This document shows positions 24,053 to 33,807 of a stretch of 64,000 bases of DNA, piece by piece. How positions within the stretch are numbered: the first letter of the stretch is position 1; each line of letters starts with the position of its first letter. The DNA comes from Alistipes shahii WAL 8301 (GTDB lineage: Bacteria > Bacteroidota > Bacteroidia > Bacteroidales > Rikenellaceae), in contig NZ_CP102253.1 of NCBI RefSeq assembly GCF_025145845.1, forward strand, positions 3,162,001-3,226,000, in the 5' to 3' direction. The notes beneath the pieces are model-generated. The model made no database searches. It saw only the letters and a program-made list of their open reading frames with translations, and was not told the DNA's origin. Made by a program: the position numbers and the translations under genes.

Positions 24053-24988
24053 ATGGAACGTTATGCAATCGGAATAGACCTCGGCGGCACTTCGGTGAAG
24101 TACGCCGTGGTCGCCTCTTCGGGGAAGATGCCTTTCAGCGGTCAGCTCCCTGCTTTTGCGCAGGAGAGCGCCGAAGCGGTGCTCGGACAGGTTCTGAAAG
24201 GCGTTGAAGCCTGCCGGGAATACGCCGTTAGCGAGGGCCTGACGCTGGCCGGGGTCGGTGTCGGCACCCCGGGAGTCGTCTCGGCCGACGGACGCACGGT
24301 GCTGGGCGGTGCGGAGAATATCGCGGGGTGGGAGAATATTCCCCTCGCCGGCCGCGTCGAGGAGGCCGAGGGGCTGAAGACCCTCGCCGGCAACGACGCC
24401 AATATGATGGCGCTGGGCGAGACGCTGTTCGGCGCCGCGAAAGGGGCTACGGACGTGGTTTTCGTCACCGTCGGCACCGGCATCGGCTGCGGTGCGCTGA
24501 TCGACGGACGCCTCTACCGGGGCTACCGCAACCGCGGCATGGAGATGGGGCACATCACCGTCAAATGCGACGGCGAGGGGTGCGCCTGCGGCGGGGTGGG
24601 GTGCCTGGAGCACTACGCCTCGACCTCGGCGCTTGTCCGGAGGTTCTGCGAGTTGAACGGCAGCGCCCGGGATGCCGAAGTGGACGGCAAGGACGTGGTT
24701 TTCTTCTACAAGGAGGGCAATCCGGCTGCCGTGCAGGCCATGGAGGAGCATTGGAACTACCTCGCACACGGCATCGCTTCGATGATCAACCTCTTCGCTC
24801 CGCAGCGCGTGGTGGTCGGGGGCGGCATCTCCGAAGCCGGGGATTTCTACCTCGAAAAATTGCGCGAAGGGGTCCGGCGGCAGATGATGTCGGTCTGCGG
24901 CGAAGAGACCGAACTCGTGGCCGCCCGGCTGGGCAACCGCGCCGGGTGCATGGGCGCCGCGGGACTGGTGCTGGATAAAATGGGATGA
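24053..24988 (+). CDS. ROK-family sugar kinase
   Basis: 311-aa cytoplasmic kinase. ATP-binding IGIDLGGTSVKYAVV is at the N terminus, the catalytic Asp115 lies in GNDANMMALGE, the sugar-binding EMGHITV (Glu164, His167) precedes the zinc site CACGGVGCLE (Cys177, 179, 184), and VVGGGISEAGDFY is the C-terminal adenosine motif. Glucose, GlcNAc or ManNAc are possible substrates. In a heparan-type cluster N-acetylglucosamine released from unsaturated disaccharides is the likely one; a ROK gene sits in the B. thetaiotaomicron heparin locus as I recall. It overlaps the next gene by 4 nt (ATGA). Confidence 0.92.
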   Translation: MERYAIGIDLGGTSVKYAVVASSGKMPFSGQLPAFAQESAEAVLGQVLKGVEACREYAVSEGLTLAGVGVGTPGVVSADGRTVLGGAENIAGWENIPLAGRVEEAEGLKTLAGNDANMMALGETLFGAAKGATDVVFVTVGTGIGCGALIDGRLYRGYRNRGMEMGHITVKCDGEGCACGGVGCLEHYASTSALVRRFCELNGSARDAEVDGKDVVFFYKEGNPAAVQAMEEHWNYLAHGIASMINLFAPQRVVVGGGISEAGDFYLEKLREGVRRQMMSVCGEETELVAARLGNRAGCMGAAGLVLDKMG

Positions 24989-27528
24989 CGATGAAAAGAA
25001 TCTTGTTTGCAGCCGCGCTTTTCGCGGCCCTCGACGCCGCGGCGCAGCTCCCGGCCGAAATCCGGATCGACAAACGCTCGCTGCGGCCCCGCTACCGCGA
25101 ATGGGCGCAACCTGCGGGCGGCACGGCTGTGACGCAGAACCCGCCCGCGCTGCTCTGGCCCGCCGCGGGCGATTCGAAACGCGCGGTTTACCGCGTGCGG
25201 CTGTCGCAGGACAGCACCTTTGCCGGAGTTACGCCCTCGGAGCCTTTCGAATGGGCGGCTTATGCCTGCCACGAGCCGCTGGCCGAAGGGCGCTGGTACT
25301 GGCAGTGGTCCGTCACGGAACCCGGCGGTGCGGAGCGCTGGTCGGCGGTCAATGCCTTCACGGTCGATGCTTCGTGCAGGCGGTTCGCCACTCCGACGGG
25401 TGAGGAACTGGTGCGCAGGGTCGCTGCCATGCCGCACCACCGGCTCTATGTCTCCCGCGACGGGGCCGATGCCTTTCGCACCCGGGCGCAGCGGAACCCC
25501 GAGGCGCAGGAACTGGTGCGCAAGGCCCGCAGGAACCTGAATATGGACCTCGTGCCCGTCGCACCCACGCGGCCCCGCGACACCACGGGGATGACTCCTT
25601 TCCAGAAAAAGTCGCTCATCAATTTCATGTACCACAAATTCGGCGAGGTGGTCACGCAGCCCGTCGTCGATTTCTCGATGGCCTACCTGCTGACGGGCGA
25701 GGAGCCGTTCCGCGACGAGGCGGTGCGCCACGCCCTGCACGCCGCGTCGCTGCCCGTCGATAGCGACGCTACGTCGGAGGATTTCAACCGCTCGGCCATC
25801 ATGTACGGACTGGCCGTGGGGTACGACACGGCCTGCGACCGCATGACCCCCGCCGAGCGGGCCGCGGTGCTCGAAGCCATCCGTGTCCGCGGGGAGCATT
25901 TCTACAAACACTATGTCAAGGATTTCGAGACCCACTCGATGGACAACCACGTCTGGCAGCACACCTTCCGCAACTTTCTCTTCACGTCGGTCGCCACGCT
26001 GGGCGATCTGCCCGAAGCCGAAAAATGGTTCCGCTACTGCTATGAAATCTGGTGTGCACGCTTCCCGATCCTGGGCGGCGACGACGGCGGCTGGCACGAC
26101 GGCAGCAGCTACATGCAGGCCAATCTCGTGACGTTCGTCTATGTGCCGTTCGTCCTCTCGCGCCTGACGGGTACGGATTTCTTCGACCTGCCGTGGTTCC
26201 GCAACCTGCCGTCGTTCCTCGTCTACTCCTTTCCGAAAGGCTCCTATGCCACGGGCTTCGGCGACGATTACGAAAAGATGACCTCCCCGTCGCAGCTCTA
26301 CATGGGCTTCGCCGACGCGCTGGCCCGCGAGCTCCCGAGTCCCGAGGCGCGGTGGTATGCCGACCAGCTGATCGGCAGCGACCCGACGAACCTCTACCGT
26401 TCGAAGGGTTTCACGCTTTACCGCATCCTGACCGACAAGCCTGCCGACCGAGTGGCTCCGAAAGCCCCTGCCCGCAACACCTCGCGGTTCTATCCCGACG
26501 CAGGGTTCTCGCTGATGCACACCGATCCGGCCGACGCTTCGGACGACCTGATGGCGGCCTTCTTCGCCCTGCCGTTCGGCTCGACGGGACACGCCCACGC
26601 CGCGCACAACGGTTTCACGATCAACTACGGCGGCCGCCAGTTGTTCGGCGGTACGGGTTACTATTCGAATTTCAACGACAAGCATACGCTGATGCACTAC
26701 CGTTCGCGGGGCCACAACACGATCCTCGCCGACGGACTGGCGCAGGTCATCGGCGAGAACGGCTACGGCTGGCTGGCGCGTTTCGCCGACAACGAGGCGC
26801 TGACCTATACGCTGGGCGACGCCTCGCACGCCTACGATTCGATCCGCACGCCGTTCTGGATCGACCGCATGGAGAAGTCGGAGGTGGCCTACACGCCCGA
26901 AAACGGCCTCGGCGATCCGGGCGTCACGCGCTTCCGCCGTCATTTTCTCTTCCTGAAACCCGACGTGATCGTCGTTTACGACGAACTCGAAGCCCGTAAA
27001 CCCGTCGTGTGGACGTGGCTGCTGCACAGTCACAACCGCATGACGCCGGCCGGGAGAAATGCCGTCGCAGCCTCCAACGGGCTGGCCGATGGGCGGATGG
27101 ACCTCTTCACCTCAAGTGATTTGGAGCTGAACCTGACCGACCGGTTCTTCTCCCCGGCGATCAACTGGAAGAAACGCACGGGGCCAGACGGCCGGGTGCA
27201 GGAGTATGTGAACCAGTGGCATGCCGAATTCACGACCCCGGCGAAGAGCCGTGCGCAGCGTTTCCTGGCCGTCTTCCGCATCACGCCCGACGGGCGTAAG
27301 CCGCTGGCGCTGAAGCGAGATGCGAAGGGCCGCGTGACGGTCGGCGGATGGACCGTCTCGGCGGAGCTCGACGTCTCGAAGCCCGCGTCGCTCTCCGTCA
27401 CGGATCGCCGCGGCAATGCCGTGCTCTACAACACCCCGGCATCGGAAACCGGGGGCAGCACCGTCGTGCGTCGCAAGGGCGAGCCTGCCCGCGAACTGGT
27501 AGATACGGTGCCGGCCTCGGTGCGTTGA
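24985..27528 (+). CDS. Heparinase II/III-fold exolyase with DUF4962 domain (PL15-like)
   Basis: 847 aa. A signal peptide (KRILFAAALFAALDAAA) precedes an FnIII/DUF4962-type domain (~25-150; RAVYRVRLSQDSTFAGV, GRWYWQWSVTEPGG), a toroid with SMDNHVWQHTFRNF, and a heparinase II/III beta-sandwich with GHAHAAHNGFTINYGGRQLF and HYRSRGHNTILADG. The architecture is that of exo-acting PL15-type heparan lyases such as BT4652. It would cut heparan oligosaccharides in the periplasm to unsaturated disaccharides for the sulfatases and the ROK kinase. Translation is coupled to the kinase. The start could also be the ATG two codons later. Confidence 0.85.
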   Translation: MTMKRILFAAALFAALDAAAQLPAEIRIDKRSLRPRYREWAQPAGGTAVTQNPPALLWPAAGDSKRAVYRVRLSQDSTFAGVTPSEPFEWAAYACHEPLAEGRWYWQWSVTEPGGAERWSAVNAFTVDASCRRFATPTGEELVRRVAAMPHHRLYVSRDGADAFRTRAQRNPEAQELVRKARRNLNMDLVPVAPTRPRDTTGMTPFQKKSLINFMYHKFGEVVTQPVVDFSMAYLLTGEEPFRDEAVRHALHAASLPVDSDATSEDFNRSAIMYGLAVGYDTACDRMTPAERAAVLEAIRVRGEHFYKHYVKDFETHSMDNHVWQHTFRNFLFTSVATLGDLPEAEKWFRYCYEIWCARFPILGGDDGGWHDGSSYMQANLVTFVYVPFVLSRLTGTDFFDLPWFRNLPSFLVYSFPKGSYATGFGDDYEKMTSPSQLYMGFADALARELPSPEARWYADQLIGSDPTNLYRSKGFTLYRILTDKPADRVAPKAPARNTSRFYPDAGFSLMHTDPADASDDLMAAFFALPFGSTGHAHAAHNGFTINYGGRQLFGGTGYYSNFNDKHTLMHYRSRGHNTILADGLAQVIGENGYGWLARFADNEALTYTLGDASHAYDSIRTPFWIDRMEKSEVAYTPENGLGDPGVTRFRRHFLFLKPDVIVVYDELEARKPVVWTWLLHSHNRMTPAGRNAVAASNGLADGRMDLFTSSDLELNLTDRFFSPAINWKKRTGPDGRVQEYVNQWHAEFTTPAKSRAQRFLAVFRITPDGRKPLALKRDAKGRVTVGGWTVSAELDVSKPASLSVTDRRGNAVLYNTPASETGGSTVVRRKGEPARELVDTVPASVR

Positions 27529-27657
27529 CGCCGCATGCAGACCTGCCGCCGGACGTGTTTCACGCCCGGCGGCGCTTTTCCCGGGACCGAAAAAACGTCC
27601 CGAAACTGCGGATTTTCCGAAAAAATGACATATATTTATACATTAAGTCGTTGTACT

Positions 27658-30600
27658 ATGCTGAAACTCAAACCTACGCTTTTTCTGCTTGCCGTCCTTT
27701 CCCTGTTTTCCGACCGGGTTTCCGCCGCCATCGAATTCCGCACGCTGTCGGTCAATGAAGGCTTGTCGCAGAGCACCGTGCTGGCCATCGCGCAGGACGG
27801 GATGGGACGTATCTGGATGGGTACGCAGGACGGGCTGAACTGCTACGACGGCTATTCGTTCACGGTGTTCCGCCATGTCGAGGGCGATGCGCAGAGCCTG
27901 GGCGACAACTCGGTCAATGCGCTCTTCGCCGACGGGGGTCTGCTCTGGATCGGCACCGCGTCGGGACTGTCGTGTTACGATGCGGCGACGCAGTCGTTCG
28001 AAAATTTCCGCCTCGAGGGGCGCAACATGCAGGTCGCCGACATCGCCGCCACGGCCGGCGGCGACCTGATTCTCGCCACCGATCTCGGCATCGTGCTCTT
28101 CGACCGCGCGAGCCGCGAACTCGAAATCCGGACCTACCTCACGGGCATCAGCGTACACGCCGTCTGCCCTTCGCGCGATGGTTTTCTGGTCGGGACCTCC
28201 AACGGTGTCTACACCTACTCCTCCACCTACGGCAATGCCGTGCGCATCCTGCCGCAGATGGCCCGTTACGACATCGCCAGCATCGTCGCCGACGGCGACG
28301 GATATTGGGTCGCCACCCACGGTAACGGCCTCTACCGGCTCGACGGGGCGCTGCAGGTCACCGCCCGCTATGATGCCGCGTCGAATCCCGGGCTGGTCTC
28401 GAACTACATCCGCGTGCTGAAAACCGACTCTGCGGGACACCTCTGGATCGGCACCTTCGACGGACTCTCGATCCGCGATCCCCGGAGCGGACGCTTCGAA
28501 CGCTATGTGCACACCTCCGAGCCGGGGTCGCTGAGCCACAACTCGATCCGCTCCATTTTCATCGACGCCCAGCGTGGCGTCTGGCTCGGGACCTACTACG
28601 GCGGGGTGAGCTACTACCATCCGCTGGCCCGCCGTTTCGGGGTGCTGCGCCACGACCCGACGCGCAATTCGCTGGGCGACAACACGGTGAGCTGTATCGT
28701 CGAGGACCCCGAGTCGGGGAGCCTCTGGATCGGCACCAACGACGACGGCGTGAACCTCTACGACCGTCGCACGGGGCGATTCTCGGAGTTCAACACCGCC
28801 AGCGGTTCCCTGCTGTCGAACAACGTCAAATGCGTGCTTCCCGACGGCCGCGGCCGCGTATGGATCGGCACCCACGCCGGGGGATTGAGCTCGATGGACG
28901 CCGCCACGCGGCGCGTGCGCCACTATCCGGTCAACGCCTCGATCCCGATCAACAACAGTTGCTACGCCCTGCTCGACGGCGGCGACGGTACGTTGTGGGT
29001 CGGCACGCTCAACGGACTGTTGTCGTTCGACACCGCCGCGGGACGGTTCTCGCGCCACCTCTGCGCCGATTACGAGCCCCGGCTGGGGTCGCTGCAGATC
29101 ACGACGCTCTTCCGCGATTCGAAAAACCGCGTGTGGATCGGTACAGGGGCCGGGCTCTACCTCTGGCAGCCCGACGTGCGGCAGGTGATGACCTGCGAAC
29201 TGACGCCGGTGAAGGACGAAACTTCCCCCCCCGCCGGGATATCACCGTGATGTGCGTCACGGAGGACTCACACCGTAATATCTGGGTCGGCACCCGCCAC
29301 GGACTGTTCCGCTACAACGCTTCGGACAATTCGTTCACACGCTTCACGGTGGCCGACGGACTGCCCAACGATTTCGTCTACGGCATCCTCGAGGACGAGT
29401 TGGCGCGGCTGTGGATTTCGACCAACAACGGTATGGCGTGCTTCGATACACGAAAAAACTCCTTCCGCCGCTACACCCTGCGCGATGGAATCGCCAACAA
29501 CCAGTTCAACCTCTACTCCTACTGCCGGAGCCGCGACGGCATCTTCTGGTTCGGCGGCATAGGCGGCATCACGTGGTTCCGGCCCCACGACCTGGTGGAC
29601 AACCCCTTTGCGCCCGAACCGCAGATCACGGGCGTCGATGTGGCCGATGCCGACGGCGACCGCTGCGTGCGCATCGAGCGCGATTCGGCGGGTCGGGTCA
29701 CGGCGGCGGCGTTCCCCTCGGTGCGCAACATCTTCACGGTGCGCTTCGTGGCGGTCAATCCGCTGGCCGGGGGCTGCAACACCTTCGCCTACAAGCTCGA
29801 AGGATTCAACACCCGCTGGTACGAGACCTCGCACCTCGAGGTCAACTACTCGAACCTCAAGCCCGGGCACTATGTCTTCAAGGTTCGCGCGGCAAACAAC
29901 GACGGACGCTGGAACGACGAGCCTGCGACGGTCGAAATCCGCGTGCTGCCGATGTGGTGGCAGACCCTCGCGGCGAAGATTCTGTGGGCGCTGCTGGCGC
30001 TGGGATTCGTCGGGGGCGTCGTGGCGGCGCTGCTGGGCCGCATGAAGATGAAGATGCAGCTGCGGCTGGAGCGCATGGAGAAGGAGGCGATCGGCCAGCT
30101 CAGCCAGGAGAAAATCCGTTTCTACATCAACCTCTCGCACGAACTGCGCACGCCGCTGACGCTGATTCTTTCGCCCCTGCAGGAGATTCGTGAACACGGT
30201 ACGGCCGACAAATACGTCTCCTCGCGCCTGAATTACATCTACCGCAACAGCCTCAAGCTGCTGCACATCATCAACCAGCTGCTCGACTACCGCAAAGCCG
30301 AGCTGGAGATGTTCAAAATGAAGGTCGCCGTGCAGGATGTCGACGCCATCGTCGCCGAGGTCTTCTCGATGTTCGAGGAGGTGGCCCAGAACCGCGACAT
30401 GGACTATATCCTCAACTCCGAACTGCACGGCGAGGCGCTGCCCGTCGACAGGATGTTCCTCGAAATGATGCTCACGAACCTGCTGTCGAACGCCTTCAAG
30501 TTCACGCCCGACGGCGGCATCATTCGCGTTGCCCTGCAGCGCGGCGAAGGGTGTTTTCGCCTTTCGGTCCGCGATTCCGGCATCGGTATTCCGCAGGACC

Positions 30601-31688
30601 AGCAGGAGCGCATCTTCGAACGGTTCTACCAGGTCAACGAATCGCATGCCGGTTCGGGCATCGGACTGTCGATCGTCCGTCGCATCGTCGAACTGCACGA
30701 GGGTTCGATCACGCTGCGGAGCGAGCCGGGGCATTTTTCGGAATTCACCATCACGCTGCCCGACGACATCGAGGCCTATCCGGCCGGGAAGCGCGCCGGG
30801 GAGCACGACGTGCGGGCCTCGATCATCCGCGACGCCGAGAAATTCCTGCCCGAGGAGTGGTCGGGCGCGGGCGGCGATTTCGCGCCTGCCGAGGAGGCGC
30901 CGGAGCAGACGCGCGGGACGATTCTCCTGGCCGAGTCCAATGCCGAGGTGGCACGTTATGTCGCCGACCATTTCAAGGCCCATTACAACGTGGAGACGGT
31001 TTCCGACGGCAACGAGGTCCTCGAAAGACTCAAAACGCTGGAACCCGACATCATCATCGCCGACCGTATGCTGTCGGGGCTCGACGGGCTGAAACTCTGC
31101 CAGGCGGTGAAGCAGAATATTCGCACCTGTCATATTCCGGTGGTGATTCTCGCCGCGGAGGGCAGCGTCGAGGAGCAAATCACGGGCATCGAGGCCGGGG
31201 CCGACAGTTACTTGCCTATGCCGCTGTCGATCTCGCTGCTCGCGGCCAACGTCCAGAACCTGCTGAAAGCCCGCTACCGGATGCGTCACTACTATTCGGA
31301 CGATGCGGAAATAGATCCCGACAAGATCACCTCCAACTCGATGGATGGGGAGTTCCTCAAAAAGGCGATCCGCATCGTCGAGGAGAACATGGACAACGAG
31401 GAGTTTTCGTCGAACGATTTTAGCAAGGCGCTCTGCATGAGCCGTTCGAACCTCCACCTGAAGATGAAGTCCATCACGGGCGAGTCGGCCACGAAGTTCA
31501 TCCGCAAGATTCGCTTCAACCATGCCTGCAAGCTGCTCCTGGACCGCAAATACTCGATTTCGGAGATCAGTTCGATGGTGGGCTTCAACTCCCCGTCGTA
31601 TTTCGCCACGAGCTTCAAGAAGCACGTCGGCTGCCTGCCCACGGAGTATGTCCGCAGCCGCACCAAGGGCGGAGAGAAGGCGGAGTAG
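27658..31688 (+). pseudogene. Hybrid two-component system regulator (HTCS), frameshifted
   Basis: Inner-membrane sensor-regulator for glycan fragments, about 1,343 codons once repaired. From ATG 27658: signal peptide (LFLLAVLSLFSDRVSA), about a dozen Reg_prop propeller repeats (WIGTxxGLxxY pattern), a Y_Y_Y domain (~29760-29950), one membrane helix (LLALGFVGGVVAALLG), histidine kinase (SHELRTPLTLILSPL; LLSNAFKF; DSGIGIP; GSGIGLSIV), a receiver (30913-31270) and an AraC HTH to the end. The first frame stops at 29250, and the second continues from the C8 tract at 29225-29232; a ninth C restores one frame. The receiver lacks several conserved residues. It lies just after the lyase cluster, its likely target. 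Confidence 0.9.
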
Positions 31689-31710
31689 TCCTTCTTCCGT
31701 GAACGGAAAA

Positions 31711-31744
31711 TTCCCCGGAACCTTTCCATAAAGGTTCCGGGGAA
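31711..31744. terminator. Bidirectional terminator between HTCS and prs
   Basis: A perfect 14-bp stem TTCCCCGGAACCTT / AAGGTTCCGGGGAA with a 6-nt loop, flanked by AAAA and TTTT, sits between two convergent genes and would work in both directions. Confidence 0.92.
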
Positions 31745-31768
31745 TTTTCTGGGTGGAAGCCGGTTCTC

Positions 31769-32710
31769 CTATTTGGAGAAGATCGACGAGATTTCCTTGT
31801 AGTTGTGCACGCGCTCGATGACGTCGGCGAAGAGGTCGGCGACCGACAGGACGGTGAATTTGTGCAGGTCCTTGTTGGGGTTGAGCGGAATGGTGTCCGT
31901 CACGATCACCTCCTCCAGCGCGCTTTCGTTGATGCGCTCGTAGGCCGGGCCGGAGAGCACCGGGTGGGTGATGGCCGCGCGGACGCTCTTTGCGCCGCGC
32001 GACATGAGCATGTCGGCGGCCATGCAGATCGTACCGGCCGTGTCGATCATGTCGTCGACGATCAGCACGTTGCGGCCTTCGACGTCGCCGATGGCCGTCA
32101 TCTTGCCCACGACATTGGCCTTGGCGCGCTCCTTGTGCGAAATGATGATCGGCGTGCCGAGCAGTTTCGAATAGGTGTTTGCCCGCTTGGCGCCGCCCAT
32201 GTCGGGCGCTGCGATCGAGAGGTCCTCGATGTTGAGGCTCTTGATGTAGGGCACGAAGATGCCGCTGGCGTAGAGGGCGTCGACCGGAACGTCGAAAAAT
32301 CCCTGGATCTGGTCGGCGTGCAGGTCCATCGTCATCACACGGTCGACACCTGCGGCCATCAGCATGTTGGCTACCAGCTTGGCGCCGATCGGCACGCGGG
32401 GACGGTCCTTGCGGTCCTGACGCGCCCAGCCGAAGTAGGGCATCACGGCCACGACCTGATGGGCCGAGGCGCGGCGCGCGGCGTCGATCATCATCAGCAG
32501 TTCCATCAGGTTGTCCGAGGGCGGGAAGGTCGATTGGATGATAAAGACCGTACAGCCGCGGATCGACTCGTTGTAGCAGGGCTGGAATTCGCCGTCGCTG
32601 AAGCGCAGGACTTCCGACTGTCCGAGCGTCGTGCCGAAGCTCGCGGCGATCTTTTTGGCCAGATACTCCGAATCGCGACCGGTGAAAATTTTGATTTTGT
32701 GGATAGCCAT
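31769..32710 (-). CDS. prs: Ribose-phosphate pyrophosphokinase
   Basis: Makes PRPP from ribose 5-phosphate and ATP for nucleotide, His and Trp synthesis in the cytoplasm. 313 aa from ATG 32710 (MAIHKIKIFTGRDS); a longer reading from 32749 would begin upstream of the predicted transcript start. Visible motifs include FSDGEFQPCYNESIRG, PYFGWARQDRKDRPRVPIGA (ATP site), MTMDLHADQIQGFF and the PRPP loop NVLIVDDMIDTAGT. Length and motifs match bacterial Prs. Monocistronic between two terminators. Confidence 0.97.
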   Translation of the reverse strand: MAIHKIKIFTGRDSEYLAKKIAASFGTTLGQSEVLRFSDGEFQPCYNESIRGCTVFIIQSTFPPSDNLMELLMMIDAARRASAHQVVAVMPYFGWARQDRKDRPRVPIGAKLVANMLMAAGVDRVMTMDLHADQIQGFFDVPVDALYASGIFVPYIKSLNIEDLSIAAPDMGGAKRANTYSKLLGTPIIISHKERAKANVVGKMTAIGDVEGRNVLIVDDMIDTAGTICMAADMLMSRGAKSVRAAITHPVLSGPAYERINESALEEVIVTDTIPLNPNKDLHKFTVLSVADLFADVIERVHNYKEISSIFSK

Positions 32711-32735
32711 AGATTTCGAGGATTTTTTGACGTTG

Positions 32736-32743
32736 CAAATATA
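32736..32743 (-). promoter_or_regulatory. -7 box of prs
   Basis: Minus-strand TATATTTG matches TAnnTTTG. The start site would be near 32729, giving a leader of about 19 nt before the chosen ATG at 32710. Confidence 0.6.
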
Positions 32744-32756
32744 GAACAATACGATG

Positions 32757-32786
32757 AAAAAACACGCCCGGGCGGGCGTGTTTTTT
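32757..32786 (-). terminator. Terminator downstream of engB
   Basis: AACACGCCC / GGGCGTGTT stem (32761-32769 with 32774-32782), GGGC loop, extended by AAAA/TTTT pairs; on the minus strand it ends in a T run. It separates engB from the prs promoter. Confidence 0.85.
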
Positions 32787-32871
32787 CAACATTCGGTTAA
32801 ACTTTTCCGCTGCGGCCCGGTTTTCATTCCGTAGCCCCGGGGCGTTTCTTCCCGTTGCGTGACGGCAGGGG

Positions 32872-33468
32872 TCAGTTCTGTCGCAGACATTCGCCGATGA
32901 AGTCGAGGATCTCCTCGCGCCCCACGGCCTTTTCCGACGAGGAGACGAACATCGGCGGCAGTTCCTCCCACTGCTGGGCGAGTGCGGTCCGGAACCGTTC
33001 CACGCTCTTTTCGCGCTGGGTTTTCGAGAGCTTGTCTGCCTTGGTGAAGATGATGCCGAAGGGGATGCCGTTTTCGCCCAGCATCTCGATGAACCGCAGG
33101 TCGATCTTCTGGGGTTCGAGGCGGATGTCCGCCAGCACGAACAGGAAGTGCATCTTCTCGCACTTGATGACGTAGTCGGTGATCAGTTTCGAAAACTCGC
33201 TGCGCTGTGTTTTCGACGTGCGGGCGTAGCCGTAGCCGGGCAGGTCGACCAGATACCAGGCATCGTTGATGCGGAAGTGGTTGATGAGACGTGTCTTTCC
33301 GGGCGTCCCCGACACCTTGGCCAGCCCTGTGCGGGCGGTGAGCATGTTGATGAGCGACGACTTTCCGACGTTGCTGCGCCCGATGAAGGCGATGTCTTTC
33401 AGGTCGTCCTTCGGGACCTGCGAAATGCGCTCGGACGAGCATTTGAATTCGGCTTTGGTGATCTGCAT
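32872..33468 (-). CDS. engB: Ribosome-biogenesis GTPase EngB/YsxC
   Basis: 198-aa GTPase that helps assemble the 50S ribosomal subunit. G1 GRSNVGKSS (~30-38), G2 GTPGKT, G3 DLPGYG, G4 TKAD and G5 SSSEK are all present in order, with the family-typical LINMLTARTGLAKVSGTPGK. Length is normal. Start ATG 33468 (MQITKAEFKCS) lies about 11 nt after the start site predicted from the nearest repeat-borne promoter. Three such promoters stand in tandem upstream, an unusual arrangement for a housekeeping gene. Confidence 0.97.
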   Translation of the reverse strand: MQITKAEFKCSSERISQVPKDDLKDIAFIGRSNVGKSSLINMLTARTGLAKVSGTPGKTRLINHFRINDAWYLVDLPGYGYARTSKTQRSEFSKLITDYVIKCEKMHFLFVLADIRLEPQKIDLRFIEMLGENGIPFGIIFTKADKLSKTQREKSVERFRTALAQQWEELPPMFVSSSEKAVGREEILDFIGECLRQN

Positions 33469-33485
33469 CGGTATCTGGTTTTATA

Positions 33486-33516
33486 CAAAGGTACGAAAAA
33501 GCCGGATGGCTGCAAA
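33486..33516 (-). promoter_or_regulatory. engB promoter 1 (repeat unit 1)
   Basis: -33 TTTG (33516-33513), 19-nt spacer, -7 TACCTTTG (33493-33486). It is the closest to engB, with a start site near 33479. Confidence 0.75.
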
Positions 33517-33574
33517 CCTGGGTTGCGTGCGGGGCTGTGAAACCTTCCGGCTGCTAAAAGGGTCGTTACGACCC

Positions 33575-33605
33575 CAAAGGTACGAAAAAGCCGGATGGCT
33601 GCAAA
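33575..33605 (-). promoter_or_regulatory. engB promoter 2 (repeat unit 2)
   Basis: Same elements with identical 19-nt spacing: -33 TTTG (33605-33602) and -7 TACCTTTG (33582-33575). Confidence 0.7.
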
Positions 33606-33663
33606 ACCGGATTGCGTGCGGCTCCGTAAAACCTTCCGGCTGCTAAAAGGGTCGTTACGACCC

Positions 33664-33694
33664 CAAAGGTACGAAAAAGCCGGATGGTTGCAAA
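33664..33694 (-). promoter_or_regulatory. engB promoter 3 (repeat unit 3)
   Basis: -33 TTTG (33694-33691), 19-nt spacer, -7 TACCTTTG (33671-33664). Most distal of the three. Confidence 0.65.
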
Positions 33695-33807
33695 CCTGGG
33701 TTGCGTGCGGGTCTGTAAAACCTTCCGGCTGATAAAAGGGGCGTTACCTCCTTAAGGCCGCGGAAAAGTCCGGATTGCGCCTGCGATTTGCGTAACGCAG
33801 GGGGCGG

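Larger units (their letters stand above)
33486..33752. repeat. Three tandem 89-bp repeats carrying promoters
   Basis: Units begin at 33486, 33575 and 33664 (period exactly 89) and differ at a few positions; the third degrades after about 33745. Each holds, on the minus strand, a GGGTCG-N3-CGACCC small hairpin (less perfect in the last), an inverted repeat AGCCGGA...TCCGGCT around the -33 box, and a complete promoter. Related single copies occur at 45216-45310 and 57780-57878. Confidence 0.9.

Noticed and set aside
22388..24769. 793-codon minus-strand open frame
   Set aside because: Spans the PHP and ROK genes on the opposite strand; both have clear motifs, the shadow has none.
24847..27033. 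728-codon minus-strand open frame
   Set aside because: Antisense to the PL15-like lyase, with shadow-type composition.
29268..32792. 1174-codon minus-strand open frame
   Set aside because: Crosses the HTCS, a perfect bidirectional terminator and prs in a wrong frame; not a plausible gene.
33486..33752. Possible CRISPR-like array
   Set aside because: Tandem units with no variable spacers, period 89 bp and promoter elements inside; no cas genes.
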